DNA of 64,000 nucleotides, from the NCBI RefSeq assembly GCF_021568905.1, contig NZ_JAKGSB010000001.1:62001-126000 (forward strand), in the 5' to 3' direction. The stretch comes from Zavarzinia marina (GTDB lineage: Bacteria > Pseudomonadota > Alphaproteobacteria > Zavarziniales > Zavarziniaceae). This document shows positions 1 through 7,988 of the stretch, in pieces. Within the stretch, counting starts at the first letter, position 1. Each line of letters begins with the position of its first letter. The notes beneath the pieces were generated by a model. It ran no database searches. It was not told where the DNA came from and saw only the letters and a program-made list of their open reading frames with translations. The translations under genes were made by a program, and so were the position numbers.

Positions 1-2
1 TC

Positions 3-305
3 TTCGCGCCGGTCGGCAATCTCGTGCCGCTGGCGCTGTCCCAGGTCGACAAGGGCGGCACCGTCGTCTGCGGCGGCATCCACATGAGCGAGATCCCTGC
101 CTTCCCCTACGAGATCCTGTGGCACGAGCGCGTGCTCCGCTCCGTCGCCAATCTGACCCGGGCCGACGGTGAAGCCTTCATGGCGCTCGCGGCCGAAATT
201 CCGCTCCATGCGGCCAGCGTGCCCTATCCCCTGCATCGCGCGAACGAGGCGCTGGGCGATCTCCGCACCGGGCGGCTTCAGGGGGCCGCGGTTCTCGTTC
301 CCTGA
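3..305 (+). CDS. Zinc-dependent alcohol dehydrogenase, C-terminal part
   Basis: This is the last 100 residues of a medium-chain, zinc-type NAD(P)-dependent alcohol dehydrogenase; the start lies before the window. The reading frame is open from base 3. It shows the end of the Rossmann domain (GGTVVCGGIHMSEIP) and the final substrate-domain strand with the usual GAAVLVP tail. The zinc-ligand region is missing from the window, so the substrate cannot be judged. It is followed after 3 bases by the convergent kinase fusion gene. Placement beside an Fnr-type regulator and a universal stress protein suggests a role in redox balance under low oxygen; that is inference. Confidence 0.8.
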   Translation, partial: FAPVGNLVPLALSQVDKGGTVVCGGIHMSEIPAFPYEILWHERVLRSVANLTRADGEAFMALAAEIPLHAASVPYPLHRANEALGDLRTGRLQGAAVLVP

Positions 306-308
306 GAC

Positions 309-1790
309 CTAAAGAAGGCGGCGCGCCGCCGCCGCCAGATCGGCGATCGGGCCGCCGGCGGGAAGCCGGTGCCAGTCGATCGGGCCCAGGTCGTAGGACT
401 CCTGCCGGGCCGCGACCTCGGCCGTGGCGTCGGAGGCATCGTCGCGCCGCCCGCCGATCCGCGCCTGCCGCGCGTCGAGGGGCAGGTCCAGCCAGATCCC
501 GGTGAAATCGGGCCACAGCGCGGCGATGTCGGCCCGTTCGCCGGGTCTGGCGAAGACCGCGTCGACGATCACGCTCCGCCCCTCGGCGAGACCGGCGCGC
601 GCGGCCGCCGCCATCGCGGCATAGACGCGGTCCGAGGCGTCGGGCGTATAGGCTTCGGGCGGCAGGCGCTCGGTCTCGGCAACCCCGCCGAGGCGCTTCC
701 GGATCACGTCGGTGCGAAGGTGGAGCGCGCCCGGCACCAGTCCGACATGGGGCGCCAGGGCCCGGGCGACGGTGGTCTTGCCGGTGCCCGACAGGCCGCC
801 GACGGCGATCAGCCGGGGCGGCGCCGGGCTCAGCGCCGCTTCGGCGATCGCAAGCAAATTCCCGATCTCGGCGGTCGGCGCCTCCGTGCCCTTCGGTGCC
901 CCGTGCCAGGCGGCATGGGCGACGAAGGCGCGGATCGCGGCGCGCAGCGCGACGAAGGCGGGCATCAGCCGCGCCCCGCCCGGCCCATGACCGCCATAGC
1001 TCTCGAACAGGCTCAGGGCCAGGTCGGGACGGTCGCGCCGGCCGAGATCCATGACCAGGAAGGCGAGATCGTAGAGCACATCCCCGGTCGCCAGCGCATC
1101 GTCGAATTCGAGGGCGTCGAAGGGCACCAGGCGGCCGTCGATCAAGGCGATGTTGCCGAGGTGGAGATCGCCGTGGAAGCGCCGCCACCAGCCCTGGGCC
1201 GCGCGCTCGGTGACGTGCCGGTCGGCTTCCTCGAAGGCCGGCACCAGGCGCTCGACCAGCGCCGTCAGGCGTGCGGCCGGCACCACGTCGGCCATGGCGC
1301 GAATGGGCGCGAGGCAGGACTCCAGCAGGCGGGATGCCGGCCGCGGCCCGATCGGCGGCACCGGGCAGTCCCGGTGGAAGCGGGCGAGGCGCAGCCCCAG
1401 GTCGGCGATCATGGCGGCATCGATCCGCCCGTCGGCGAGCGCGGTCGTCGCCAGGGCATCGTCGGGAAAGCGGCGCATGACCACGACCGGCTCCACCGCT
1501 TCCCCCGGACCGTCGAGGGCGAGCGTGCCGTCCGCCGCGCGCGTGACGTGGGACAGGCCCAGATAGAGTTCGGGCGCGGTCATCCGGTTCAGGCGCAATT
1601 CGGCGGCGCAGGCGGCCTCGCGCCGGGCCATGGTGGCGAAGTTCAGATAGCCGAGGTCGACCGGGCGCTTGATCTTGAAGGCCCGTTCGCCCGCCAGGAA
1701 GACATGGGCGCAGGAGGTGTCGATTCGCCGGACGGGGGCGCCGCCGTGGGTCGCCGGGTCGGCCAGGAAGGCGATGATCTCGTCATGCAT
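309..1790 (-). CDS. Bifunctional APH-type kinase / P-loop ATPase fusion protein
   Basis: The 493-aa protein joins two phosphotransferase modules. The first ~320 residues form an aminoglycoside-phosphotransferase-like kinase fold, with the catalytic-loop motif FHGDLHLGN and a downstream metal-binding DALEFDD. The C-terminal ~170 residues are a small P-loop kinase with Walker A GLSGTGKTT. The ATG at 1790 (MHDEIIAFLAD) was chosen because the family begins here; the frame stays open upstream but has no family sequence. An FNR-type box lies 41 bases upstream. The same domain fusion is known from Rv2004c of Mycobacterium tuberculosis, a DosR (hypoxia) regulon member next to a universal stress protein. 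The substrate is unknown. Drug resistance should not be inferred from the APH fold. Confidence 0.85.
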   Translation of the reverse strand: MHDEIIAFLADPATHGGAPVRRIDTSCAHVFLAGERAFKIKRPVDLGYLNFATMARREAACAAELRLNRMTAPELYLGLSHVTRAADGTLALDGPGEAVEPVVVMRRFPDDALATTALADGRIDAAMIADLGLRLARFHRDCPVPPIGPRPASRLLESCLAPIRAMADVVPAARLTALVERLVPAFEEADRHVTERAAQGWWRRFHGDLHLGNIALIDGRLVPFDALEFDDALATGDVLYDLAFLVMDLGRRDRPDLALSLFESYGGHGPGGARLMPAFVALRAAIRAFVAHAAWHGAPKGTEAPTAEIGNLLAIAEAALSPAPPRLIAVGGLSGTGKTTVARALAPHVGLVPGALHLRTDVIRKRLGGVAETERLPPEAYTPDASDRVYAAMAAAARAGLAEGRSVIVDAVFARPGERADIAALWPDFTGIWLDLPLDARQARIGGRRDDASDATAEVAARQESYDLGPIDWHRLPAGGPIADLAAAARRLL

Positions 1791-1830
1791 CGAATTCAAC
1801 GCCGATACTCCCCGCCCTTCGGGCCTTGCA

Positions 1831-1844
1831 TTGATCCAGGTCAA
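1831..1844. promoter_or_regulatory. FNR/FixK-type box
   Basis: TTGATCCAGGTCAA matches the TTGAT-N4-ATCAA consensus of FNR/FixK proteins at 9 of 10 defined bases. It lies between the divergent kinase-fusion gene (start 1790) and the fnr-like gene (start 1906), so it could control either or both, including autoregulation. The regulator encoded next door has the E-x2-S-R recognition helix expected to read this box. Confidence 0.7.
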
Positions 1845-1905
1845 GGATTGTCGCCCCGGTCTCTGGACATCTAGCATCGGATTGTGATCGGGATGTGGAT
1901 CTGAA

Positions 1906-2691
1906 ATGCGGGATCGCGTGCAGGAAACGGCGAATTGCAGGGGCGCGGCGCACCGCCGCCAGCATCCCGACGCGCATACCTGCGACCTGTGCGAGGCCCG
2001 CGCCTTCAACATGTGCAACGCGCTGGAACCCCACGAGCTGGAGCGTCTGGCCGCCATCATGTCGAACCAGCGCGTCGAGGCCGGCACCACCTTCATCGAG
2101 GAGGGCGCGCCGGCGGACGACCTGTTCAACCTGACCGCCGGCACGGTGAAGGTGTTCAAGCTGCTGCCGGACGGGCGCTGCCAGATCACCGGCTTCATGA
2201 TGGCGGGCGACTTCCTCGGCCTGTCGCGGGGCGGCGCCTATGCCTATAGCGCGACGGCGGTGACGCCCGTCACCTTCTGCCGTTTCCAGCGCCCGCAGTT
2301 GCGCGGCCTGTTCAACGAACTGCCGAAGATCGAGCGCCAGATGCTGGGCCTCGCCATGAACGAACTGATGGCGGCGCAGGATCAGATGGTGCTGCTGGGC
2401 CGAAAGACCGCGCGGGAGCGGATCGCCTCCTTCCTGCTGACATTGTCCGACCGGGCGGTCCGGCGCGGACGCCCCGGCAATCCGGTCGACCTGCCCATGA
2501 CGAGGGGCGACATCGCCGACTATCTGGGTCTGACCACCGAGACCGTCAGCCGCAGCTTCACCCAGTTGAAGACCGACAGGGTGATCGCGCTCAAGGGCAA
2601 TCACGCGGTCGAAATCCTGGATCTCGAGGCGCTGGAGGACATCGCCGGCATCGACGAGCGGGGCGAACTCGCCTTCGACAGCATCGCTTGA
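1906..2691 (+). CDS. Crp/Fnr-family transcriptional regulator, FnrN/FixK-like oxygen sensor
   Basis: The 261-aa protein has the Fnr layout: an N-terminal cysteine cluster, a cyclic-nucleotide-like beta barrel (about 45-130), a dimerisation helix (about 137-160) and a winged HTH (about 168-235). Cys26, Cys29 and Cys37 form C-x2-C-x7-C, and Cys92 and Cys125 are candidate fourth ligands, so an oxygen-labile [4Fe-4S] cluster as in Fnr/FnrN is plausible. The recognition helix contains ETVSR (E212, S215, R216), the E-x2-S-R signature that reads TTGAT half-sites. Boxes of that type flank the gene on both sides. ATG 1906 was chosen as the first in-frame start upstream of the Cys cluster; ribosome binding is weak, so a later start is possible. 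Confidence 0.9.
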   Translation: MRDRVQETANCRGAAHRRQHPDAHTCDLCEARAFNMCNALEPHELERLAAIMSNQRVEAGTTFIEEGAPADDLFNLTAGTVKVFKLLPDGRCQITGFMMAGDFLGLSRGGAYAYSATAVTPVTFCRFQRPQLRGLFNELPKIERQMLGLAMNELMAAQDQMVLLGRKTARERIASFLLTLSDRAVRRGRPGNPVDLPMTRGDIADYLGLTTETVSRSFTQLKTDRVIALKGNHAVEILDLEALEDIAGIDERGELAFDSIA

Positions 2692-2701
2692 TCCACCTCA
2701 A
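2688..2701. promoter_or_regulatory. Second FNR/FixK-type box
   Basis: TTGATCCACCTCAA overlaps the stop codon of the fnr-like gene and is centred about 62 bases before the GNAT start codon. It has the same layout as the box at 1831 (TTGAT-N4-TCAA; 11 of 14 bases shared). It probably drives the GNAT and universal stress protein genes under low oxygen. Confidence 0.65.
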
Positions 2702-2756
2702 GGCATATTCCCCGCACGCCCGCTAGCGTTTCGGGCACGGCAGGGAGAGACCGGAA

Positions 2757-3209
2757 ATGGCTTCGGCATATCAGGTGACACCATTGACGGCGGATCATGT
2801 GGACGAAGCGTTTCCGCTCGCTCACGCCTGTCTCGCGGTGCCCGACCTCGGCACCTGGCGCCGGACGGCGGCCCGCTTCGCCAAGGACGACGACTGCGGC
2901 ATCGTGATCGCGGAACGCGACGGCTATATCCGCGGCCTTGCCACCTATTGCCTGCTGCCCGCCATTTCGGGCGGGCGCGAACTGGTGGTGAACGCCCTCG
3001 CGGTCCTCGAACTGCTGTTTCCCGAGCGCGCGGCGCTGGCCCTCGTCGATGCCATGCGCGCGGTTGCCCGTGCCCGGCAATGTGGTGATATCGTCTTCGC
3101 CGTGCCGAACGATTCGGCCTGGTTGACGACGCTGCTCTCGGATCATGCCTGGCACGACGCCGGGCGCCTCATGGTCGGCCACAGCGCCCAGACCATCGAG
3201 GCGCGATAG
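2757..3209 (+). CDS. GNAT-family acetyltransferase-like protein
   Basis: The 150-aa protein has the size and fold pattern of a compact GNAT domain: a beta1-alpha1 start (LTADHVDEAFPLAHAC), a central strand pair around GIVIAERDGYIRGLATY, and a helix after ELVVNALAVLELL where acetyl-CoA would bind. The canonical R/Q-x2-G-x-G/A loop is not evident, so it may be a degenerate or divergent member. An FNR-type box sits upstream and a universal stress protein gene follows 96 bases later. GNAT-like genes are often found with universal stress protein genes in oxygen-limitation regulons. The substrate is unknown. Confidence 0.6.
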   Translation: MASAYQVTPLTADHVDEAFPLAHACLAVPDLGTWRRTAARFAKDDDCGIVIAERDGYIRGLATYCLLPAISGGRELVVNALAVLELLFPERAALALVDAMRAVARARQCGDIVFAVPNDSAWLTTLLSDHAWHDAGRLMVGHSAQTIEAR

Positions 3210-3244
3210 CGCCGCAAGCCATCGAGGCGCGATAGCGCCGCAGG
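3193..3244 (+). repeat. 26-bp tandem duplication across the GNAT stop codon
   Basis: Two head-to-tail 26-bp copies (3193-3218 and 3219-3244) differ at one base. Each contains GGCGC-gata-GCGCC, a small hairpin, and the TAG that ends the GNAT gene. The duplication therefore copies the gene end and leaves two GC hairpins without T-runs before the universal stress protein gene. Confidence 0.85.
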
Positions 3245-3305
3245 CCCATGAGGCGCGCCGATCAAACGGGGCAGCCGCCCCTCGAAACGAACCCGAGGTC
3301 CGTCC

Positions 3306-4181
3306 ATGTCCTTCAAGACCATCCTGGTGCCGGTCGAACGGCCCAAGACCGCCCGTCCCGCCCTTCGCCACGCTCTCGGCCTCGCGCGCGAGATGGACGC
3401 CCATGTCGACGTGTTCCATCCCCAGGTCGATCCGGCCCTTGTGCTGCCGCCGGTGTTCGACGGCCTCTCCGGCGTCGCCTTCGCCCCCGAACTGATCACC
3501 CAGGCCCAGCAGGCGGGCGAGGAACTGAAGGGCGAGATCAAGGCCATGGTCGAGGAAACCCTGGTCGAGGCCGGCATGGCCGATGTCCCGCGCGAGCGGA
3601 AGGCCGGGCTCTCCGTCGTCTTCTCGACCATGATCGGCGCGCCCGAACGCCTGGTCGGCGCGCGTGGGCGGCTCGCCGACGTCACGGTGATCGCCAGAAC
3701 CCCCGCCGCCGTTTCGCGCGGGGAAAGTGACAGTCTTTCAGGCGCGCTCTGGGCCAGCGGCCATCCCGTGCTCATCGTTCCGGGCATCGAGGAGACGGCG
3801 GCCGCGGCCGCGGCCCCGAAGCGCGTGGTGATCGCCTGGAACGCCAGCCTCGAGGCGACGCGCGCCCTGGCGGCGGCGCTGCCCGTGCTGAAGGCGGCGG
3901 ACAGCGTCGACATCGTCACGTTCGACGGCAAGGTCGACCGGGAAGGGCTCGCCGCCGTCGCCGCCTATCTGGGCGGCCATGGTGTCGAGGCGCGGACGTC
4001 CGACATCGCGACCGAGGGCTATCTGCTGTCGAAGGCGCTGTTCGACCGGGTCATCCAGCGCGAGGCCGACATGATCGTCATGGGGGCCTATACCCACAGC
4101 CGGGTGCGCGAATATCTGCTGGGCGGCCTGACCCAGGAGATCCTGGACGGGGCGCCGGTCCCCGTCCTGCTCGCTCACTAA
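3306..4181 (+). CDS. Tandem-domain universal stress protein (UspA family)
   Basis: The 291-aa protein holds two UspA domains. The first starts at MSFKTILVPVE; the second starts near residue 173 (KRVVIAWNAS) and ends with MIVMGAYTHSR-x3-YLLGGLTQEIL. The usual ATP-binding pattern G-x2-G-x9-G-S/T is only partly kept: GAYTHSR replaces G-x-R-G, although the GGLT end is present. Nucleotide binding may be confined to the second domain. It follows the GNAT gene and probably shares its FNR-type box. The stop codon overlaps the convergent MgtC gene by 4 bases. A role in survival under low oxygen or stasis is inferred from family and context. Confidence 0.88.
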   Translation: MSFKTILVPVERPKTARPALRHALGLAREMDAHVDVFHPQVDPALVLPPVFDGLSGVAFAPELITQAQQAGEELKGEIKAMVEETLVEAGMADVPRERKAGLSVVFSTMIGAPERLVGARGRLADVTVIARTPAAVSRGESDSLSGALWASGHPVLIVPGIEETAAAAAAPKRVVIAWNASLEATRALAAALPVLKAADSVDIVTFDGKVDREGLAAVAAYLGGHGVEARTSDIATEGYLLSKALFDRVIQREADMIVMGAYTHSRVREYLLGGLTQEILDGAPVPVLLAH

Positions 4182-5422
4182 AGCAGCACGACCGCCGCCG
4201 CCGCCCCGGTCATCAAGAGGGCGGCGGGGACGAGGCGGGTGGCCAGCGCCCGCCCGCCGGCATAGGCGCCGAGACCGGCCTTCACCAGGTTGTTGGTGAC
4301 CGCGGCGATCACGATCACCCGGGCCGCGGCGCCGAGGCCGATGCCGGCCCCGGTATCGCCGCTGGCGATCGACAGCGTGATGGCGTCGACGTCCGCCACG
4401 CCCGAAATCACCGCCAGCACCTCCAGCCCCGAGGTGCCGAAGCGGTCCTCGACCCAGCGGCTCAAGAGCATGATCACGCCGAGCAGCACGGCGAAGCGCA
4501 GCGCATTGCCGATCTCGAACGGGTTCTGGGCCGGATGGGCGCGGTGGTCGTCGCCCTCGTGCCGCAGCCGCAGGAACCACAGGACCAGCAGGACGCCGAC
4601 CCCGGCCATGGCGCCGATCGCCGGCAGCAGCGCGATCCCGAGGGCGGGGTCGAGGACATGGACGATCAGCACCACCCGGGCGCACATGACGACCCAGGCG
4701 GCGACCGCGCCGGCGGCGGCGGCCGGCGCGATCTCCGCCGCCGCCTTCGCCATGCGCGCCAGCGCCAGGGTGGTGGCGGTCGAGGAGACGAGGCCGCCGA
4801 AGACCCCGGCGAAGAGCACGCCGCGCCGCGCCCCGCCCAGCCGAACCGCGACATAGCCGACGAAGGAGAGGCCGGCGATGGCGACCACCATCAGCCACAT
4901 CTCGAAGGGATTGAGGGCGCCGTAGGGGCCATAGCCCTGGTTCGGCAGCACCGGCAGCACGACCACCGAAATCAGCAGGAGGCGCAGGGCCGCCAGCATC
5001 TCCTGGGCATCGATCCGCCGCAGCAGGCTGTGGGTGAAGGGCTTGGCGGACAGCAGCACGGTGGCGACCACCGCCGCCATGGCCGCCGGCAACGGATGGC
5101 CGAGGGTCGCGGCCCCGCCCAGCAGCACCGCCAGCACGCCGGCGATGACCGTGGTCAGGCTGAGATCGCCGTCCGCGCTCGCCTCGCGCCAATAGCCGAG
5201 GCCGAGAAGGCCGGCGACCGCGACCACCGCCGCCGCCAGGGGCCAGCCGGGTCCGGCAAGGCCGGCGACGCCGCCGATCAGGCCGATCAGGCTGAAGGTG
5301 CGGATGCCGGCGACGCGGCTGCCCTCGGCATCGTCGCGGCGCTTCCAGCCGCGCTCGAAACCGATGACGGCGCCGCAGCCGAACGCGATGGCGAGATCGC
5401 CGACGGACGACAGGGGATCCAT
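4178..5422 (-). CDS. MgtC/SapB plus DUF4010 membrane protein
   Basis: This 414-aa integral membrane protein has an N-terminal MgtC/SapB-type domain (GCGAVIGFERGWKRR, then GIRTFSLIGLIGG) followed by a DUF4010 domain with about eight further hydrophobic segments and the loop GGLVSSTATTLALARMA. MgtC-type proteins are linked to magnesium limitation and ATP synthase inhibition, but for the DUF4010 fusion the transport role is unproven. The ATG overlaps the TGA of the preceding sufU-like gene by one base (TGATG), which indicates coupled translation at the end of the sulfur/Fe-S operon. Confidence 0.82.
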   Translation of the reverse strand: MDPLSSVGDLAIAFGCGAVIGFERGWKRRDDAEGSRVAGIRTFSLIGLIGGVAGLAGPGWPLAAAVVAVAGLLGLGYWREASADGDLSLTTVIAGVLAVLLGGAATLGHPLPAAMAAVVATVLLSAKPFTHSLLRRIDAQEMLAALRLLLISVVVLPVLPNQGYGPYGALNPFEMWLMVVAIAGLSFVGYVAVRLGGARRGVLFAGVFGGLVSSTATTLALARMAKAAAEIAPAAAAGAVAAWVVMCARVVLIVHVLDPALGIALLPAIGAMAGVGVLLVLWFLRLRHEGDDHRAHPAQNPFEIGNALRFAVLLGVIMLLSRWVEDRFGTSGLEVLAVISGVADVDAITLSIASGDTGAGIGLGAAARVIVIAAVTNNLVKAGLGAYAGGRALATRLVPAALLMTGAAAAVVLL

Positions 5423-5886
5423 CAGGCGGACGCCTTTCCGCCGGCTTCGCCGGCCTTCCTTTCGGCCGCGTCCCGCGCCGCCGCTTCCAGGGTCTCGAAG
5501 GGCAGCAGCACGCAGGCGAAACGCGCGCGGTGCTTGCTGGTACTGGCGAAGAGATCGAAGCCCGGGTGGTCCGGCAAAAGCGGCGCCTCGCCCTTCTTCA
5601 TGGCCGCCAGAAGGTCGTCGCCCATGGCGGCGATCTGTTCCGCATCCATGCCGGCGGCGGCGGCCGACAGCAGGCTCGCGCTCGCCTGACACAGCACGCA
5701 GGCCTGGACCCGATGGCGCAGCGCGCGGATGCGGCGCCCGTCGTCCAGGGTGACGTCGAAGGCGACCCGGTCGCCGCAGAAGGGATTGTCGAGGGTGGCG
5801 CTGCCGTCCGGCGCCGGCAGGCTGCCGGCGTGGGCGATATCCGTCGCGGCACGCAGCATGTCCCTGGGATAGAGGTCGTCGGTCAT
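5422..5886 (-). CDS. sufU: SufU/IscU-like iron-sulfur cluster assembly protein
   Basis: The 154-aa protein is a NifU-N/SufU scaffold. Conserved positions are NPFCGD (Cys37, Asp39), ACVLCQASAS (Cys63 in the usual ligand place, extra Cys66 where SufU has serine) and RFACVLLPFETL (Cys125). These match the three cysteines and one aspartate of SufU, which takes sulfur from its partner desulfurase SufS. The partner gene lies 13 bases upstream. No sufB, C or D is next to it, so it may act as a sulfur-transfer or zinc protein for a remote suf operon. Confidence 0.85.
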   Translation of the reverse strand: MTDDLYPRDMLRAATDIAHAGSLPAPDGSATLDNPFCGDRVAFDVTLDDGRRIRALRHRVQACVLCQASASLLSAAAAGMDAEQIAAMGDDLLAAMKKGEAPLLPDHPGFDLFASTSKHRARFACVLLPFETLEAAARDAAERKAGEAGGKASA

Positions 5887-5899
5887 AATGGAAGAACCT

Positions 5900-7135
5900 T
5901 CAGGGCAGAAGAACCTTCATGGCGTCCTCGATACCGGCAAGGCAGGCGTCGATGTCGCCCCGGTCGTTGAAGGCGGCGAGGGAGGCCCGGGCCGAGCCGG
6001 CGACCCCGAAAGCCTCGTGCAGAACCTGGGCGCAATGATGGCCGCCGCGAAGGGCGACGCCGCGCCGGTCCAGGATCTGGCAGATATCGTGGGGATGCGT
6101 GCCCTCGACGATGAAGGAGACCAGCGGCAGGCGCTCGGCCAGGTCGTCCGGCCCGATCAGCCGCAGCCGGTTCCCGCAGCGCGCCTTCAGCCCGTCGATC
6201 AGGCGCCCGGTCAGGTCCATCAGATGGGCATTCGCCGCCGCGTGGTCGATCGCGGCATGGAAGCGGCAGGCGGCGCCCAGGCCGACGGCGGGGCCGATGG
6301 GCGGCGTGCCGGCCTCGAAGCGCTGGGGCGGGCGGGCATAGGTCGAAGCCTCGAAGCGGACGGAACGGATCATCTCGCCGCCGCCCAGGAACGGCGGCAT
6401 GGCGGCCAGCAGGTCGCGCCGGCCCCAGAGCGCGCCGATGCCGTTGGGCGCGCCCAGCTTGTGGCCCGAAAGCGCGTAGAAATCGCAGCCCAGCGCGGGC
6501 ACGTCCACGGGGCCATGGGGCGCCATCTGCGCGCCGTCGACCAGCACCACGGCGCCCGCCGCATGGGCCAGCGCCGCAACCGCGGCAACCGGCGTGATGG
6601 CGCCGGTGACGTTGGAGGCATGGGTGACCGCGACCAGCTTCACCCCGTCCAGAAGGCCGGGCAGGGCCGCCATGTCCAGCCGGCCGTCCGGCGTCATCGG
6701 CAGGGGCACGAGGCGCAGGCCCCTGCGCGCCGCCAGCATCTGCCAGGGCACCATGTTGGCGTGATGTTCGAGGGTGCTGACGGCGATCCCGTCGCCTTCG
6801 CTCAGCAGGCTGCCGTAACTGTGGGCGACCAGATTGATCGCCATGGTGCAGCCGGGCGTCAGCACCAGATCGCGGGCGTCGACGTTCAGATAATCCGCCA
6901 CCGCGTCCCTTGCCGCGTCATAGGCATTGGTGGCCCGTTCGGCGAGGGTATGGACACTGCGCTTCACGTTGGCGCGGGACCGCGTCTCATGGGCGATCAC
7001 GGAATCGAGCACCGCGCGCGGCATCTGCCCCGTGGCACCATTGTCGAGGTAATGCAGGGGCACGCCGGGCGCCAGGTCCTCGGCCAGGATCGGGTATTCG
7101 GCGCGGAGCAGGGCGGGAGAGAATACGGCGGGCAT
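5900..7135 (-). CDS. sufS: SufS-type cysteine desulfurase
   Basis: This 411-aa class V aminotransferase-fold PLP enzyme mobilises sulfur from cysteine for Fe-S clusters. Visible features are TLEHHANMVPW (PLP-stacking His), VDGAQMAPH (Asp and Gln binding the pyridine ring), SGHKLGAPNG (Schiff-base Lys at about 226) and RGGHHCAQ with the persulfide-forming Cys in the short loop typical of SufS. ATG 7135 was chosen over the GTG one codon earlier; a G-rich ribosome-binding stretch precedes both. It is followed by sufU and preceded by a long inverted repeat that could separate it from the HAD gene. Confidence 0.9.
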   Translation of the reverse strand: MPAVFSPALLRAEYPILAEDLAPGVPLHYLDNGATGQMPRAVLDSVIAHETRSRANVKRSVHTLAERATNAYDAARDAVADYLNVDARDLVLTPGCTMAINLVAHSYGSLLSEGDGIAVSTLEHHANMVPWQMLAARRGLRLVPLPMTPDGRLDMAALPGLLDGVKLVAVTHASNVTGAITPVAAVAALAHAAGAVVLVDGAQMAPHGPVDVPALGCDFYALSGHKLGAPNGIGALWGRRDLLAAMPPFLGGGEMIRSVRFEASTYARPPQRFEAGTPPIGPAVGLGAACRFHAAIDHAAANAHLMDLTGRLIDGLKARCGNRLRLIGPDDLAERLPLVSFIVEGTHPHDICQILDRRGVALRGGHHCAQVLHEAFGVAGSARASLAAFNDRGDIDACLAGIEDAMKVLLP

Positions 7136-7140
7136 CACGC

Positions 7141-7248
7141 GCCCCCCTCACCCCATCCCTCTCCCCGAAGGGGCGAGGGGGCCGGCCCGCGCACCGCATC
7201 GACTCCCTCGCCCCCCTTCAGGGGGGAGAGGGCTGGGGTGAGGGGGGC
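7141..7248. repeat. Long palindromic intergenic element
   Basis: Arms 7141-7166 and 7223-7248 are 26 bases each and complementary at 25 of 26 positions. The 56-base interior holds smaller pairs (CCCCGAAGGGG near 7163 and CCCCCTTCAGGGGG near 7211). Together they can fold into one long hairpin between the HAD and sufS genes. Palindromes of this CCCTCACCCC type are common repetitive intergenic elements in GC-rich proteobacteria. It could attenuate or terminate transcription into sufS. Confidence 0.8.
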
Positions 7249-7262
7249 TGCCGGGGGCGTAT

Positions 7263-7976
7263 TCACGCCGCTTCCTCGCGCACCAGGGCGGCGGTGAAGA
7301 TCGTGTCGAGGGCGCGTTGCAGATCGGCGAAATCGGGCAGCACGCGAGTGGCGCCGGCGGCGCGCAGGCGCTCGGCGGCGGCACCATCGCCGATGCCGAC
7401 GAAGCCGATGCCGAGACTGCGGGCGGCGGCGAGATCCCAGACGCCGTCGCCGACATAGACACGGGCGGCAAAGGCGGCGATGGCGTGCTCGGCGCAGGCA
7501 AGGCGTGTCGCCGCCTCGATCACGCCGGCGCGTTCGTCATGGGCGTCGCTGAAGGCCTTGGGCACCTGATCGACATGAAGCCCGGAGGCGCCGAGCTTGA
7601 GGCGCGCGGTGCGGGGAAAACTGCCGCTGGCGATGGCGACGCCGACCCCGGGCAGGGCGCGGAGCGTGGAGACGAGGCGCTGGGCGCCGGGCATCTGTTC
7701 GAGGCGGAGGTCGGCGGGGTAGCGCCCGAGGATCGCATCCTCGACCTGGGTGATGGCACCGTCGTCCGAGGGGCGGTTCAGGCGTTCGCCCAGGATTTCG
7801 CGGGCGATTCCCCGGTCGGTCGAGGTCCGGTAGCGCGACCAGTTTGTGTCGATGGCATGGCCGTGGAGATCGGCCCAGGCGGCGGCGATCACGCCGTCGT
7901 CCACCCGGGTGGAGCGGATCAGCGTGCCGTCGATGTCGAGGATGACGAGGAGATTCGGCATGGCGGCGGGAAGCAT
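7263..7976 (-). CDS. HAD-family hydrolase, phosphoglycolate-phosphatase-like
   Basis: The 237-aa protein has the HAD motifs in order: motif I ILDIDGTL (nucleophile Asp and acid Asp), motif II IASGSF, a conserved Lys in the KLGAS/KAFSD region, and motif III/IV YVGDGVWDLAAARSLG. The helical cap between motifs I and II is the C1 type of Gph-like phosphatases. The ATG at 7976 is preceded by AAAGGCGG; MPNLLV at 7961 is an alternative. It lies in the sulfur operon after DUF934 and the 33-aa peptide, and its phosphate-ester substrate is unknown. Confidence 0.85.
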   Translation of the reverse strand: MLPAAMPNLLVILDIDGTLIRSTRVDDGVIAAAWADLHGHAIDTNWSRYRTSTDRGIAREILGERLNRPSDDGAITQVEDAILGRYPADLRLEQMPGAQRLVSTLRALPGVGVAIASGSFPRTARLKLGASGLHVDQVPKAFSDAHDERAGVIEAATRLACAEHAIAAFAARVYVGDGVWDLAAARSLGIGFVGIGDGAAAERLRAAGATRVLPDFADLQRALDTIFTAALVREEAA

Positions 7977-7988
7977 AGCCGCCTTTGC

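Noticed and set aside
369-1874. Open frame of 501 codons opposite the kinase fusion gene
   Set aside because: Low-complexity Gly/Arg/Gln composition and no family pattern; the opposite strand encodes clear kinase motifs.
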